The position numbers and the translations under genes are program-made. This document shows, in pieces, positions 9,296 to 17,673 of a stretch of 64,000 nucleotides of DNA. Position 1 is the stretch's first letter; the number at the start of each line of letters is the position of its first letter. The notes under the pieces were generated by a model that saw only the letters and a program-made list of their open reading frames with translations, made no database searches and was not told the origin of the DNA. Origin of the DNA: Hyphomicrobiales bacterium (GTDB lineage Bacteria > Pseudomonadota > Alphaproteobacteria > Rhizobiales > Rhizobiaceae); contig UEIJ01000001.1 in NCBI GenBank assembly GCA_900470195.1, positions 186,001-250,000 on the forward strand. The letters run 5' to 3'.

Positions 9296-9376
9296 GCGTG
9301 GAATACGGGCACACTGCCCGGCTGTTTCTATTTCACGCCGCGAAAGCCGCTTGGACAGCGTTATTTGCGCAACAAT

Positions 9377-10309
9377 TCATTCCGGTTTGGAATGAACCAG
9401 CATCGAATAGTCCGTATTTCCGACCTGCCCGGCAATCCACTGGCAGAACACCTGCGTCAGCGGGTTTTCCAGTTTTCCTTCCGGCACGACGAGATAATAT
9501 TCATTCTCGGTCCGCATCGGCTTCTCGAAAAGCATGACCAGTTCACCGCTGCGCAATTCCTGCTCTATCAGATAGAGCGGCAGAAGCGCGAAACCCAGCC
9601 CGGCCAATGCGGCACCGATGACCATCGAGAACTGGTCGAAACGATGGCCGCGATAGGCCGACTGGCCTTCGACGCCGCAGCTTTCAAACCACTGCGCCCA
9701 CACTTTAGGGCGTGTCGCAAGATGCAGCAGGGGCTCGTTTTCAAGCTCTGCCGGGGCAGCCGGATGACGTAGCTGCAACAGGCTGGGGCTTGCGACCGGA
9801 ACGATGACTTCGCTGCACAGGAAAGTGCAAGTGGCGTGGGCCCACACCGGCTGCCCGTAATGGATTGCGAGATCGAAAGGCTGTTCCTCGAAATCGAAAA
9901 CGCCGGAACGCGACGCAACATTCAACGCGATACCCGGATGCTTCTCGACAAAATCAGGAATGCGGGGCATCAGCCAGCGCGTGCCGAATGTTGGCAGGGT
10001 CGCCACGCTGAAAGAAGACGTGGATTGCGCCGAAGCCATGGCGCGCAACATCGTGTCCTCTGTCTGGTTCAAAAGACGCCGCACTTCCGGGAGGAATTTC
10101 CGACCGGCATCGGACAGAAGAATGCGCTGGCGAATGCGCTCGAACAGAAGCACGCCAAGCTGGCTTTCAAGGTCCTTGATCTGTCGGCTCACCGCGCTCT
10201 GGGTGAGATTCAGTTCATGCGCAGCCTGGGTGAAACTGCCGTGGCGCGCAGCGCATTCAAAGGCTTGCAGCGTGGCGATGTCCGGGATCAGTCTTCTACT
10301 CAGCTTCAT
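9377..10309 (-). CDS. LysR family transcriptional regulator of the lysine-catabolic cluster
   Basis: A 310-residue LysR-type activator. The N-terminal helix-turn-helix is FECAARHGSFTQAAHELNLT and then QSAVSRQIKDLESQLGVLLFER (residues about 17-58). The effector domain follows from about residue 95. The GcvA-like subgroup feature FGTRWLMPRIPDFVEKHPGI is present. It is divergently transcribed from hglS with 146 bases between them and sits next to the AmaA-like gene, so regulation of hglS-amaB (and perhaps amaA) by a lysine-pathway intermediate is the natural inference. The ATG at 10309 is the only start before the conserved region. Confidence 0.88.
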   Translation of the reverse strand: MKLSRRLIPDIATLQAFECAARHGSFTQAAHELNLTQSAVSRQIKDLESQLGVLLFERIRQRILLSDAGRKFLPEVRRLLNQTEDTMLRAMASAQSTSSFSVATLPTFGTRWLMPRIPDFVEKHPGIALNVASRSGVFDFEEQPFDLAIHYGQPVWAHATCTFLCSEVIVPVASPSLLQLRHPAAPAELENEPLLHLATRPKVWAQWFESCGVEGQSAYRGHRFDQFSMVIGAALAGLGFALLPLYLIEQELRSGELVMLFEKPMRTENEYYLVVPEGKLENPLTQVFCQWIAGQVGNTDYSMLVHSKPE

Positions 10310-10455
10310 TCCATTCTCGCATTAACATAGTTGCTTTCGTCGCAAGCATAACCGCAAAACGGTCTATATGATACATTTTCATCATAATCCATGCATGATC
10401 CTCCCAAACAAGACATGCACCACCCGAAGATGCCCCACTCGACGGAAATTTTCGC
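10310..10455. promoter_or_regulatory. Divergent LysR/hglS promoter region with two dyads
   Basis: Two inverted repeats are visible: TTGCTTTCGTCGCAA (10331-10345), which fits the LysR T-N11-A half-site pattern, and TATGAT-N8-ATCATA (10367-10386). Spacing of about 35 bases resembles the recognition and activation sites of LysR-regulated promoters. Assignment is inferred from position and symmetry. Confidence 0.5.
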
Positions 10456-11856
10456 ATGAAAGACCAGAAATTCGTTTCACCGGACGCCATTCGTTCTGCC
10501 TTCTCGGCCGCGATGTCTGCCATGTATAAGCAGGAAGTGCCTGCTTATGGCACATTGATGGAACTTGTTGCCGATGTGAACGCCAGGGTACTGGCGGATG
10601 ACAGTCATCTGCACGAACGTCTGGCCGAAACGGATTCGCTTGAGCGTATCTCGGAAGAACGCCATGGCGCGATCCGTCTGGGCACCGCCGCCGAGCTTTC
10701 CATGATGCGGCGTGTCTTCGCTGTCATGGGCATGTTCCCGGTCGGCTATTACGACCTGAGCGCCGCTGGCGTCCCGGTCCATTCGACCGCCTTCCGCCCG
10801 GTCAACGATGCTGCCCTGAAACACAATCCGTTCCGCGTCTTCACATCGCTTCTGCGCCTTGATCTCATTGCCGATGAAAAGCTGCGCGCTGAATCGGACG
10901 AAGTTCTGGCAAAGCGCAATATCTTCACCACTGGCGCCATTGCTCTCGTCGAAAAGGCTGAAGCCGAAGGCGGTCTCAACGACGACGACGCCAAAGCCTT
11001 CGTCGGTGAAGTGCTTGAAACCTTCCGCTGGCACGATCGCGCCAATGTCAGTGCCAAGCTTTACCACCGCCTGCACGACGCCCATCGCCTCATCGCCGAT
11101 GTCGTGTCGTTCAAGGGTCCGCATATCAACCATCTGACACCGCGCACGCTCGACATTGATGCCGTGCAGGCTCAGATGCCGGAACGCGGCATCAACCCGA
11201 AAGCAGTTGTCGAAGGCCCGCCCACCCGCAAGTGCCCGATCCTTCTGCGCCAGACCTCTTTCAAGGCGCTGGAAGAAGAAGTGTCTTTCGTCAATGCGGA
11301 TGGCACCTGGACGCCGGGCTCGCATACCGCCCGTTTCGGTGAAATTGAACAACGCGGCGTGGCGCTCACGCCAAAGGGCCGCGCGCTTTACGACAAGCTG
11401 CTCAACGACACCCGCGCAGTTGCACGCCCGGCTCCCGACGGGTCGAATGCGGCTGAATATGTGAAGGCCCTGAGCGATACTTTCGCAGCCTTTCCGGATA
11501 CATGGGCTGGCATCCGCGAAGCAGGCCTCGGCTACTTCGCCTATTCGGTCAAGGACGCTGCAAAGCTTGAAGCTTTCAAGCCGGGTACCGATATCGAGGT
11601 TCTGATTGAAGCAGGTGCAGTTCAGTTCGACCCGATCATCTATGAAGACTTCCTGCCGGTCAGTGCTGCCGGTATATTCCAGTCCAATCTGGGCGACGAC
11701 GAAACACAGGAATTTGTTGAAAGCCCCAACCAGAAGCGTTTCGAGGATGATCTGGGCGCGAAAGTGCTTAATGAATTCGAGCATTACGCCCGCATCGAAC
11801 GCGAATCCATCGAAGCCGTAAAGGCAGGCCTGAAAGGGCTCGAAGCGGCAGAATAA
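10456..11856 (+). CDS. hglS: 2-oxoadipate dioxygenase/decarboxylase (HglS, DUF1338, YdcJ family)
   Basis: Non-haem iron enzyme of the VOC superfamily that converts 2-oxoadipate to D-2-hydroxyglutarate in the D-lysine catabolic route described for Pseudomonas putida. The protein is 466 residues, the family length. The metal ligands are visible: H70 in EERHGAIR (R74 nearby, a substrate-binding arginine in HglS), H226 in GPHINHLTPR, and a glutamate near 296 in RFGEIEQRG. The ATG at 10456 has GACGGA upstream. It is followed after 73 bases by the semialdehyde dehydrogenase gene. Together with AmaA-like and AmaB-like proteins it gives pipecolate to 2-hydroxyglutarate, except for the aminoadipate transaminase, which is not in the window. 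Confidence 0.88.
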   Translation: MKDQKFVSPDAIRSAFSAAMSAMYKQEVPAYGTLMELVADVNARVLADDSHLHERLAETDSLERISEERHGAIRLGTAAELSMMRRVFAVMGMFPVGYYDLSAAGVPVHSTAFRPVNDAALKHNPFRVFTSLLRLDLIADEKLRAESDEVLAKRNIFTTGAIALVEKAEAEGGLNDDDAKAFVGEVLETFRWHDRANVSAKLYHRLHDAHRLIADVVSFKGPHINHLTPRTLDIDAVQAQMPERGINPKAVVEGPPTRKCPILLRQTSFKALEEEVSFVNADGTWTPGSHTARFGEIEQRGVALTPKGRALYDKLLNDTRAVARPAPDGSNAAEYVKALSDTFAAFPDTWAGIREAGLGYFAYSVKDAAKLEAFKPGTDIEVLIEAGAVQFDPIIYEDFLPVSAAGIFQSNLGDDETQEFVESPNQKRFEDDLGAKVLNEFEHYARIERESIEAVKAGLKGLEAAE

Positions 11857-11929
11857 ACGCATAACCCCGAAAGGTTGCAGACTTTTCGGACAGGATTATG
11901 CGCAAACAACTCATACAGAGAGGAAAGCC

Positions 11930-13462
11930 ATGAACACCGCTGTAAGAAAAATCGACGTGAAGAAGGAAGCAGCCGATCTGCTTTCCAAACTGGGCGTGGA
12001 TGCATCGGCCTATACCGGTGGTGACCTTGCCGGTTTCAGCCCTGTTTCGGGCGAACAGATTGCTGCGGTGAAGACCCACAGCAAGGAAGACGCCGTCAAG
12101 ATCATCGACAAGGCCGATGAAGCCTTCCGCGCCTGGCGCAATGTTCCGGCGCCGAAGCGTGGTGAACTGATCCGCCTGCTCGGCGAAGAACTGCGTGCTT
12201 CCAAGGAAGACCTGGGCCGTCTCGTCTCGCTCGAAGCTGGCAAGATCCCTTCGGAAGGCCTCGGCGAAGTGCAGGAAATGATCGACATCTGCGATTTCGC
12301 AGTCGGTCTGTCCCGCCAGCTCTACGGCCTCACCATCGCAACCGAACGCGCTGGCCACCGCATGATGGAAACCTGGCATCCGCTCGGCGTTGTCGGCGTT
12401 ATCTCTGCCTTCAACTTCCCCGTCGCCGTCTGGTCGTGGAACGCCGCTCTTGCAATCGTCTGCGGCAACTCGGTCGTCTGGAAGCCGTCTGAAAAGACCC
12501 TTCTGACCGCTCTTGCCTGCGATGCGATCTTCAAGCGCGCACTGAAGCGTTTTGGCGATGCCCCGGAAGGCATCTCGCAGCTTCTGCTCGGCAATCGTGA
12601 AATCGGTGAAGTTCTCGTCGACAGCCCGAAGGTTCCGGTCGTTTCGGCTACCGGCTCGACCCGCATGGGCCGCGAAGTCGGTCCGCGCCTTGCCAAGCGT
12701 TTTGCTCGCGCAATTCTCGAACTCGGCGGCAACAATGCCGGCATCGTCTGCCCGTCGGCCGATCTCGACATGGCGCTGCGCGCAATCGCTTTCGGCGCGA
12801 TGGGCACCGCTGGCCAGCGCTGCACCACGCTGCGCCGTCTCTTCGTGCATGAAAGCGTTTACGACGCCCTCGTCCCGCGTCTGCAGAAGGCATATGCCAG
12901 CGTCACCGTTGGTTCCCCGCTTGAAACCAGCGCTCTGGTCGGTCCGCTGATCGACAAGGTTGCTTTCGACAACATGCAGAAGGCGCTCAAGGAAGCGGCG
13001 GCTCACGGCGGCAAGGTACAGGGCGGCGAACGCGTCGATGCTGGCCATGAAAACGCTTACTATGTGCGTCCGGCCATTGTCGAAATGCCACGCCAAGAAG
13101 GCCCGGTTCTCGAGGAAACCTTCGCACCGATCCTCTACGTCATGAAGTATTCCGACTTTGACGATGTTCTGGCCCAGCACAATGCTGTCGGCGCAGGCCT
13201 GTCGTCATCGATCTTTACGCTCAACCTACAGGAAGCAGAGCGTTTCCTTTCGGCTGAAGGTTCGGATTGCGGCATTGCCAACGTCAATATCGGCACTTCT
13301 GGTGCGGAAATCGGCGGCGCATTCGGCGGCGAAAAGGAAACTGGTGGCGGTCGTGAATCGGGTTCGGACGCGTGGAAGGCCTATATGCGCCGCGCAACCA
13401 ACACCATCAACTACTCGAAGGCTCTGCCGCTCGCACAGGGCGTTTCCTTCGACATCGACTGA
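11930..13462 (+). CDS. amaB: L-aminoadipate-semialdehyde (piperideine-6-carboxylate) dehydrogenase, AmaB/ALDH7-like
   Basis: A 510-residue NAD(P)+-dependent aldehyde dehydrogenase. The catalytic glutamate is E264 in LELGGNNAGIV and the nucleophilic cysteine C298 in GTAGQRCTTLRRLFV. The NNAGIV and GQRCTTLRR variants of these motifs are typical of the ALDH7 (antiquitin) subfamily. The family oxidises 2-aminoadipate-6-semialdehyde/piperideine-6-carboxylate to 2-aminoadipate, which fits the flanking HglS and AmaA-like genes. The start has AGAGAGGAAAG upstream. It is probably cotranscribed with hglS and is closed by the terminator at 13485. High confidence for the enzyme class, moderate for the substrate. 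Confidence 0.85.
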   Translation: MNTAVRKIDVKKEAADLLSKLGVDASAYTGGDLAGFSPVSGEQIAAVKTHSKEDAVKIIDKADEAFRAWRNVPAPKRGELIRLLGEELRASKEDLGRLVSLEAGKIPSEGLGEVQEMIDICDFAVGLSRQLYGLTIATERAGHRMMETWHPLGVVGVISAFNFPVAVWSWNAALAIVCGNSVVWKPSEKTLLTALACDAIFKRALKRFGDAPEGISQLLLGNREIGEVLVDSPKVPVVSATGSTRMGREVGPRLAKRFARAILELGGNNAGIVCPSADLDMALRAIAFGAMGTAGQRCTTLRRLFVHESVYDALVPRLQKAYASVTVGSPLETSALVGPLIDKVAFDNMQKALKEAAAHGGKVQGGERVDAGHENAYYVRPAIVEMPRQEGPVLEETFAPILYVMKYSDFDDVLAQHNAVGAGLSSSIFTLNLQEAERFLSAEGSDCGIANVNIGTSGAEIGGAFGGEKETGGGRESGSDAWKAYMRRATNTINYSKALPLAQGVSFDID

Positions 13463-13484
13463 TCGGTCTTATTAAGGTCAAAAT

Positions 13485-13510
13485 AAAACCCCGCTTCGGC
13501 GGGGTTTTTT
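13485..13510 (+). terminator. Rho-independent terminator of hglS-amaB
   Basis: AAAACCCCGC, loop TTCG, GCGGGGTTTT followed by TT: a 10-bp stem with a stable UUCG tetraloop and a T-run. Confidence 0.93.
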
Positions 13511-13540
13511 CTTGGCGCGGCGCATCGACCAGTTGAGATT

Positions 13541-13640
13541 TTTGCAGTGACGCGGCGAAAATGGCGCTTTCTCGAGAACCGGAGCGGAGTGTACTTTAAG
13601 GTACATGAGCACCGGAAGCGCAGAGAAGCGCCATTTGCAG
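13541..13640. repeat. Large intergenic palindrome between amaB and purU
   Basis: The arm AAATGGCGCTTTCTC (13558-13572) matches the reverse complement of AGAGAAGCGCCATTT (13622-13636) with a single-base shift. The centre is a near-perfect dyad TGTACTTTAAGGTACA (13590-13605), flanked by CCGGAGC and GCACCGG. The word TTTGCAG bounds the element on both sides. It can fold into one long hairpin of about 80 bases. There is no T-tract, so it is not a simple terminator. Confidence 0.6.
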
Positions 13641-13670
13641 ACCGTCAATGCGTAAATATCGACCGGTCGA

Positions 13671-14555
13671 TCAGCCCATGCGTTCAGAAGCGAACGACCC
13701 GGGAGAAGCCGGGAAGACAACGGTGCGATTACCGTTGAGGAATGAGCGGTGATGGATATGTGCATGAACGGCGCGCGCGAGAACCTGCGCTTCCACATCA
13801 CGGCCAATCGACACATAGTCGGCGGCGCTCTGCGCATGCGTGATACGCGCCACGTCCTGCTCGATGATCGGGCCCTCATCAAGGTCAGCCGTCACGTAAT
13901 GCGCTGTCGCGCCAATCAGCTTCACGCCACGCTCATAGGCCTGCTTATAAGGGTTTGCGCCCTTGAAGGACGGCAGGAACGAGTGGTGGATATTGATGAT
14001 CCGGCCCGACATCTTCTGGCAGAGCTGGTCGGACAGAACCTGCATGTAACGCGCCAGAACCACCAGCTCGGTGCCGGTGCCTTCAACAATATCCATCAGC
14101 CGCTGTTCAGCCTCCGGCTTATTGGCCTTGGTAACGGCGATATGGTGGAACGGAATGTCGTGATTGACGACGACCTTCTGATAATCGAAATGGTTCGAGA
14201 CCACGCCAACAATATCGATCGGCAGGGCGCCGATCTTCCAGCGATACAGCAGATCGTTCAGACAATGGCCGAAACGCGAAACCATGAGCAATGTCTTGGT
14301 ACGATGCGCGTTGTCGTGGAACTCGAAATTCATGTCGAAAGGTGCGGCGACGGACGCAAAGCCTTCACGCAGGACATCAAGGGCTACGCCTTCCTCGGAG
14401 ATGAAGCTGACGCGCATGAAAAAACGACCGGTGTCCAGATCGTCGAACTGGGCGCTATCGATGATGTTGCAACCCTTGCCGGCAAGATAACCCGAAATCG
14501 CAGCAACGATACCGCGGGTGGACTTGCAGGTGACGGTCAGGACAAAATTATGCAT
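13671..14555 (-). CDS. purU: Formyltetrahydrofolate deformylase
   Basis: Hydrolyses 10-formyltetrahydrofolate to formate and tetrahydrofolate, balancing the one-carbon pool and feeding formate to purine synthesis. The 294-residue protein has an N-terminal ACT domain (about 1-85, LTVTCKSTRGIVAAISGYLA) and a C-terminal formyltransferase fold with INIHHSFLPSFKGANPYKQA, containing the catalytic histidine, and GATAHYVTADLDEGPII, containing the catalytic aspartate region. The ATG at 14555 has GAGGAAG upstream. It stands alone, convergent with amaB. Confidence 0.95.
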   Translation of the reverse strand: MHNFVLTVTCKSTRGIVAAISGYLAGKGCNIIDSAQFDDLDTGRFFMRVSFISEEGVALDVLREGFASVAAPFDMNFEFHDNAHRTKTLLMVSRFGHCLNDLLYRWKIGALPIDIVGVVSNHFDYQKVVVNHDIPFHHIAVTKANKPEAEQRLMDIVEGTGTELVVLARYMQVLSDQLCQKMSGRIINIHHSFLPSFKGANPYKQAYERGVKLIGATAHYVTADLDEGPIIEQDVARITHAQSAADYVSIGRDVEAQVLARAVHAHIHHRSFLNGNRTVVFPASPGSFASERMG

Positions 14556-14710
14556 CGGACTTCCTCAAATTTTCAAAGGCGCAAGCCAAGGCAACCACAT
14601 CGCGAACCTAATCCACGAAGCGGCCGCGGCCATGCCAGAATGCGTAATGCACTGACGGGATTGCGCTATCAAGCGACTTTGGAAGAAAGATTGTCCAATT
14701 TTGTTCCGAA

Positions 14711-14735
14711 CCGCATCCCGTGTTTCGGGATGCGG
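14711..14735. repeat. Perfect 10-bp hairpin between SIS gene and purU
   Basis: CCGCATCCCG (14711-14720) and CGGGATGCGG (14726-14735) with a TGTTT loop. It lies just past the 3' end of the amino-sugar operon and may end it on the minus strand, though no proper T-tract follows. The CGCATCCCG word also occurs in the dispersed element family, so it could be a remnant of one. Confidence 0.5.
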
Positions 14736-14742
14736 CCCAGCT

Positions 14743-15471
14743 TCAAAGATGCGGGTTGCGGTTACGATAACGGGCAACCAGCGAACGGTTCACATCGCCG
14801 GAGCCCGGCATGTTGGCGCTGAGGTAAATCGGAGCGTCGCCCTCCCCTACAAGCCGTGCTGCCACATCGGCAAAAATGGCGTTGAGGATCGTGACGCCAA
14901 GCGCCGTCGAAACCGGGCCGACCTTCAAGGCGCTGCCTTCCACTTCCAGCACGGCATCGCCCGCTGGCGCGTCATTGTCCAGAACGACATCGGCCAGCGA
15001 AAGCAACTGCGTGCGCCCCTTGGCGATGGCGTTGGAATAGGTGACGGAGGTGACCGCAATAACGGCAGCCCCCTTTTCACGCGCAAAGCGAGCGGCCTCG
15101 ATGGGGGCGGCGTTCACGCCGGAATTCGACACGACGATCAGCACGTCGCCGTCGCGAATGCCATAGCGTTCGAGAATCGGCAGCACCGCCCCTTCGATCC
15201 GCTCGAAATGCGAGCTTGCCACTGCGCCATCCTGCAGCATGATCGCGCCGCAAAGGATCGGCACGGTGATCGCCAGTCCGCCCGCGCGATAATGCAGTTC
15301 TTCCGCCATCATATGCGAATGGCCGGTGCCGAACACATAGACCCGGCGATCCGACTTGGCTGCAGCGGCAATGAGCTCAGCGGCCTTAGCCATCGGATCG
15401 GCAAGACGATCCCGCAGACCGGAGAGCCGCGCGATCAGATCATCGAAATAACGATTGGTGATCTCGGTCAT
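14743..15471 (-). CDS. SIS-domain phosphosugar-binding protein (UPF0309-like)
   Basis: A 242-residue protein with one SIS (sugar isomerase) domain. The phosphosugar-binding signatures are [21 protein letters not shown] near residue 45 and [21 protein letters not shown] near 110. It is the last gene of a four-gene operon, 5 bases after nagA. Known SIS proteins bind or isomerise phosphorylated sugars; this subfamily has no established reaction that I can name. Its position suggests a role with N-acetylglucosamine-6-phosphate or a related amino-sugar phosphate (inference). Confidence 0.85.
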   Translation of the reverse strand: MTEITNRYFDDLIARLSGLRDRLADPMAKAAELIAAAAKSDRRVYVFGTGHSHMMAEELHYRAGGLAITVPILCGAIMLQDGAVASSHFERIEGAVLPILERYGIRDGDVLIVVSNSGVNAAPIEAARFAREKGAAVIAVTSVTYSNAIAKGRTQLLSLADVVLDNDAPAGDAVLEVEGSALKVGPVSTALGVTILNAIFADVAARLVGEGDAPIYLSANMPGSGDVNRSLVARYRNRNPHL

Positions 15472-15476
15472 CGGTC

Positions 15477-16643
15477 TTACCCCGCAACCTGTTTGTTACC
15501 CGAAAGCCATGTGGCTTTCGCAAACAACCCATCGTCAAGGTGTACGGCGTCCATCCGCGTGCCGGGACGGAACGTACCGCGATCATTGAGACGCAGATAG
15601 CGCGCAGGATAGTGGCTGGCCATGCGCAGTGCTTCGGCCAGCGTAAGCTCCAGTTCGGCTACGCCAAAACGAACAGCCGACGCCATATCGAGATCGGAAC
15701 CGGCAATCGTGCCATCGGCCAGCACGAGCTTGGAGCAGATGCCGCCCGGTACCCGACGAACCGCGCGCCCGTTGATCTCAAAACTTTCGGAATTCGAGCC
15801 GACCAAGGCCATTGCATCGGTCACGAAAAACAGATGAGCGTCACCGCGCTTCGACCTGAGCGCAAGCCGCAGCGCCATCGGATCGACATGATGGCCATCA
15901 GCAACGATCCCGCACCAGATGTCAGGATGATCGAGCGCCGCCCCCGCAAGCCCCGGCGCACGGTGGCCGATCTGGCTCATGGCATTGAAAAGATGGGTCA
16001 CGCTGCGCGCACCGGCATCGAAGCGCTTGAACGCTTCCTCGGCGGTCGTGTCGCTGTGGCCGATGCTGACGACGACACCGCCATCGCTCAGCCGGCGCAC
16101 CTGCTCCGGAGTGACCTGTTCTGCAGCAAGCGTAACCAGCAATGTGCCGATCTGCTTTGCCGTATGGACATAGAGCGCAATATCGGCATCATTGACGGGA
16201 CGCATCAATTCCGCCAGATGCGCGCCCTTGCGAGCCGGGGCCAGATGCGGCCCCTCGAGATGCAGGCCGGCAACGCCCTTGTCAGCCTTGACCGCTTCGA
16301 TAGCCGCTTCGATAGCGCCGTCGCGCACGGGTGTCGTATCGGTAATCAGCGTCGGCAAAAGGCTGGTCGTTCCATATTTGCGATGCCCCTTGGCAATCGT
16401 AAACATGGTTTCGGGCGTTGGCTGATCGTTCAGCATCCGTCCACCACCGCCATTGACCTGCGCATCGATGAAGCCGGGCGCCAGAACGCCGCCATTCAGA
16501 CGCTCGACTTCATGGGTCTCGCCAAGCGAGGCTTCCGGCACAATGGCTTCGATCCGGCCATCGCTGAACACCAGCGCGCTCCGGTCGTGAAACCGCTCGC
16601 CGTCGAAAATGCGCGCGCCTGCTATTGCTGATTTTTTCGTCAT
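15477..16643 (-). CDS. nagA: N-acetylglucosamine-6-phosphate deacetylase
   Basis: Removes acetate from GlcNAc-6-phosphate to give glucosamine-6-phosphate. The 388-residue amidohydrolase shows the metal and catalytic residues in order: E130 (HLEGPHLAP), H196 (SIGHSDTT), H217 ([13 protein letters not shown]), H251 (ADGHHVDP) and D276 ([10 protein letters not shown]). The N-terminal HxH metal site seen in many amidohydrolases is replaced by DAQVNGGGG, as in single-metal NagA proteins. ATGA overlap with the preceding SIS gene indicates translational coupling. Confidence 0.94.
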   Translation of the reverse strand: MTKKSAIAGARIFDGERFHDRSALVFSDGRIEAIVPEASLGETHEVERLNGGVLAPGFIDAQVNGGGGRMLNDQPTPETMFTIAKGHRKYGTTSLLPTLITDTTPVRDGAIEAAIEAVKADKGVAGLHLEGPHLAPARKGAHLAELMRPVNDADIALYVHTAKQIGTLLVTLAAEQVTPEQVRRLSDGGVVVSIGHSDTTAEEAFKRFDAGARSVTHLFNAMSQIGHRAPGLAGAALDHPDIWCGIVADGHHVDPMALRLALRSKRGDAHLFFVTDAMALVGSNSESFEINGRAVRRVPGGICSKLVLADGTIAGSDLDMASAVRFGVAELELTLAEALRMASHYPARYLRLNDRGTFRPGTRMDAVHLDDGLFAKATWLSGNKQVAG

Positions 16644-17671
16644 ACCGTCACCGTAACCTTGTTGAGATTGCGCGGCTTGTCGGGATCGAAACCCTTGCGG
16701 CGCGTGACCGCTTCAATGACGCGGTAATAGTTGATGAGGGAGACGAGCGGATCGAGGTGGGCATTGCCCGTGCTCGCCGACGGCAACCGGAAGCCCGGTG
16801 TTTCCGCATCGGATAGCGACACGATGCTCGCCCCGAAAGAGTGCAGCCGCTTCAGGGCCTGCATGTTCGTGTCAAAGGCTTCGTCACGCGGCAGGAAGGA
16901 AATGATCGGGAAGCCCTCTTCCACCAGGCGCATTGGCCCATGCATCAGTTCGGCCAGAGAGAAAGCTTCGGCATGGATGTTTGCCGTTTCCTTTGCCTTA
17001 AGAGCAGCTTCAAGTGCAATCGCAAAGGCCGTGCCGCGACCGCCCGTATAAAGCGAACGAGCATTGAAAAGCAGATTTTCGACCGCTTCGCGGCCCTCGG
17101 GCTGTGTAGCAGCCAACGCTTCCGGCAGGCGTTGCAGCCCGGCTTGCAGGCTTGTGTCACCGCTGGCAGAAGCAACGACGCCCGAAAGCGCGGCGACCGC
17201 GGCGATGAACGACTTGGTTGCAGCAACGCTTTTTTCTTCACCGGCATGGAGCGCCAGTACGACGTCGGCAGCGTTACCAAGCGGACTATCGACAACGTTC
17301 ACGACGGCAACCGTTGTCGCTCCGCCTTTCTTGGCTGCTTCCTGCGCCGCGACAATGTCGGGGCTGGCGCCAGATTGCGACACGGTGAAATGCAGTCCGT
17401 TCTTAAGCTTCAGCTTGGAACCATAGACCGATGCCACCGATGGCCCGATGGAAGCCACCGGAATGCCCATCGTGATTTCCATCAGATATTTGAAAAATGT
17501 TGCCGCATGGTCGGACGAACCGCGCGCGGCGGTGGTGATGACCGCAGGTTCGCTCTTCTGGAAGATGCGCGCGATTTCCGCGAACGTGCCTGCCTCCTTC
17601 TCAAGCAGACCGGCGACGACGGCTGGCGACTGTTCGGTTTCCTGCAGCATCAGGGAGGAAGGGCTGTTCAT
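16640..17671 (-). CDS. SIS-domain glucosamine-6-phosphate deaminase/isomerase (NagB-II/AgaS-like)
   Basis: A protein of 343 residues with two tandem SIS domains, like the isomerase half of GlmS without the glutaminase domain. Motifs include ITTAARGSSDHAATFFKYLME near residue 45, SQSGASPDIV near 100 and SLAELMHGPMRLVEEGFPIIS near 240. Enzymes of this type convert glucosamine-6-phosphate to fructose-6-phosphate and ammonia. Because no classical nagB lies beside nagA, this gene most likely supplies that step. GGAG is 8 bases before the ATG at 17671; an ATG two codons earlier (17677) overlaps the GntR stop. It is coupled to nagA by an ATGA overlap. Confidence 0.87.
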   Translation of the reverse strand: MNSPSSLMLQETEQSPAVVAGLLEKEAGTFAEIARIFQKSEPAVITTAARGSSDHAATFFKYLMEITMGIPVASIGPSVASVYGSKLKLKNGLHFTVSQSGASPDIVAAQEAAKKGGATTVAVVNVVDSPLGNAADVVLALHAGEEKSVAATKSFIAAVAALSGVVASASGDTSLQAGLQRLPEALAATQPEGREAVENLLFNARSLYTGGRGTAFAIALEAALKAKETANIHAEAFSLAELMHGPMRLVEEGFPIISFLPRDEAFDTNMQALKRLHSFGASIVSLSDAETPGFRLPSASTGNAHLDPLVSLINYYRVIEAVTRRKGFDPDKPRNLNKVTVTV

Positions 17672-17673
17672 GG

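Noticed and set aside
10477-11862. 461-codon frame antisense to hglS
   Set aside because: Mirrors hglS; the plus-strand protein has the full set of metal ligands.
11768-13180. 470-codon frame antisense to amaB
   Set aside because: Shadow of a gene with intact catalytic Glu and Cys motifs.
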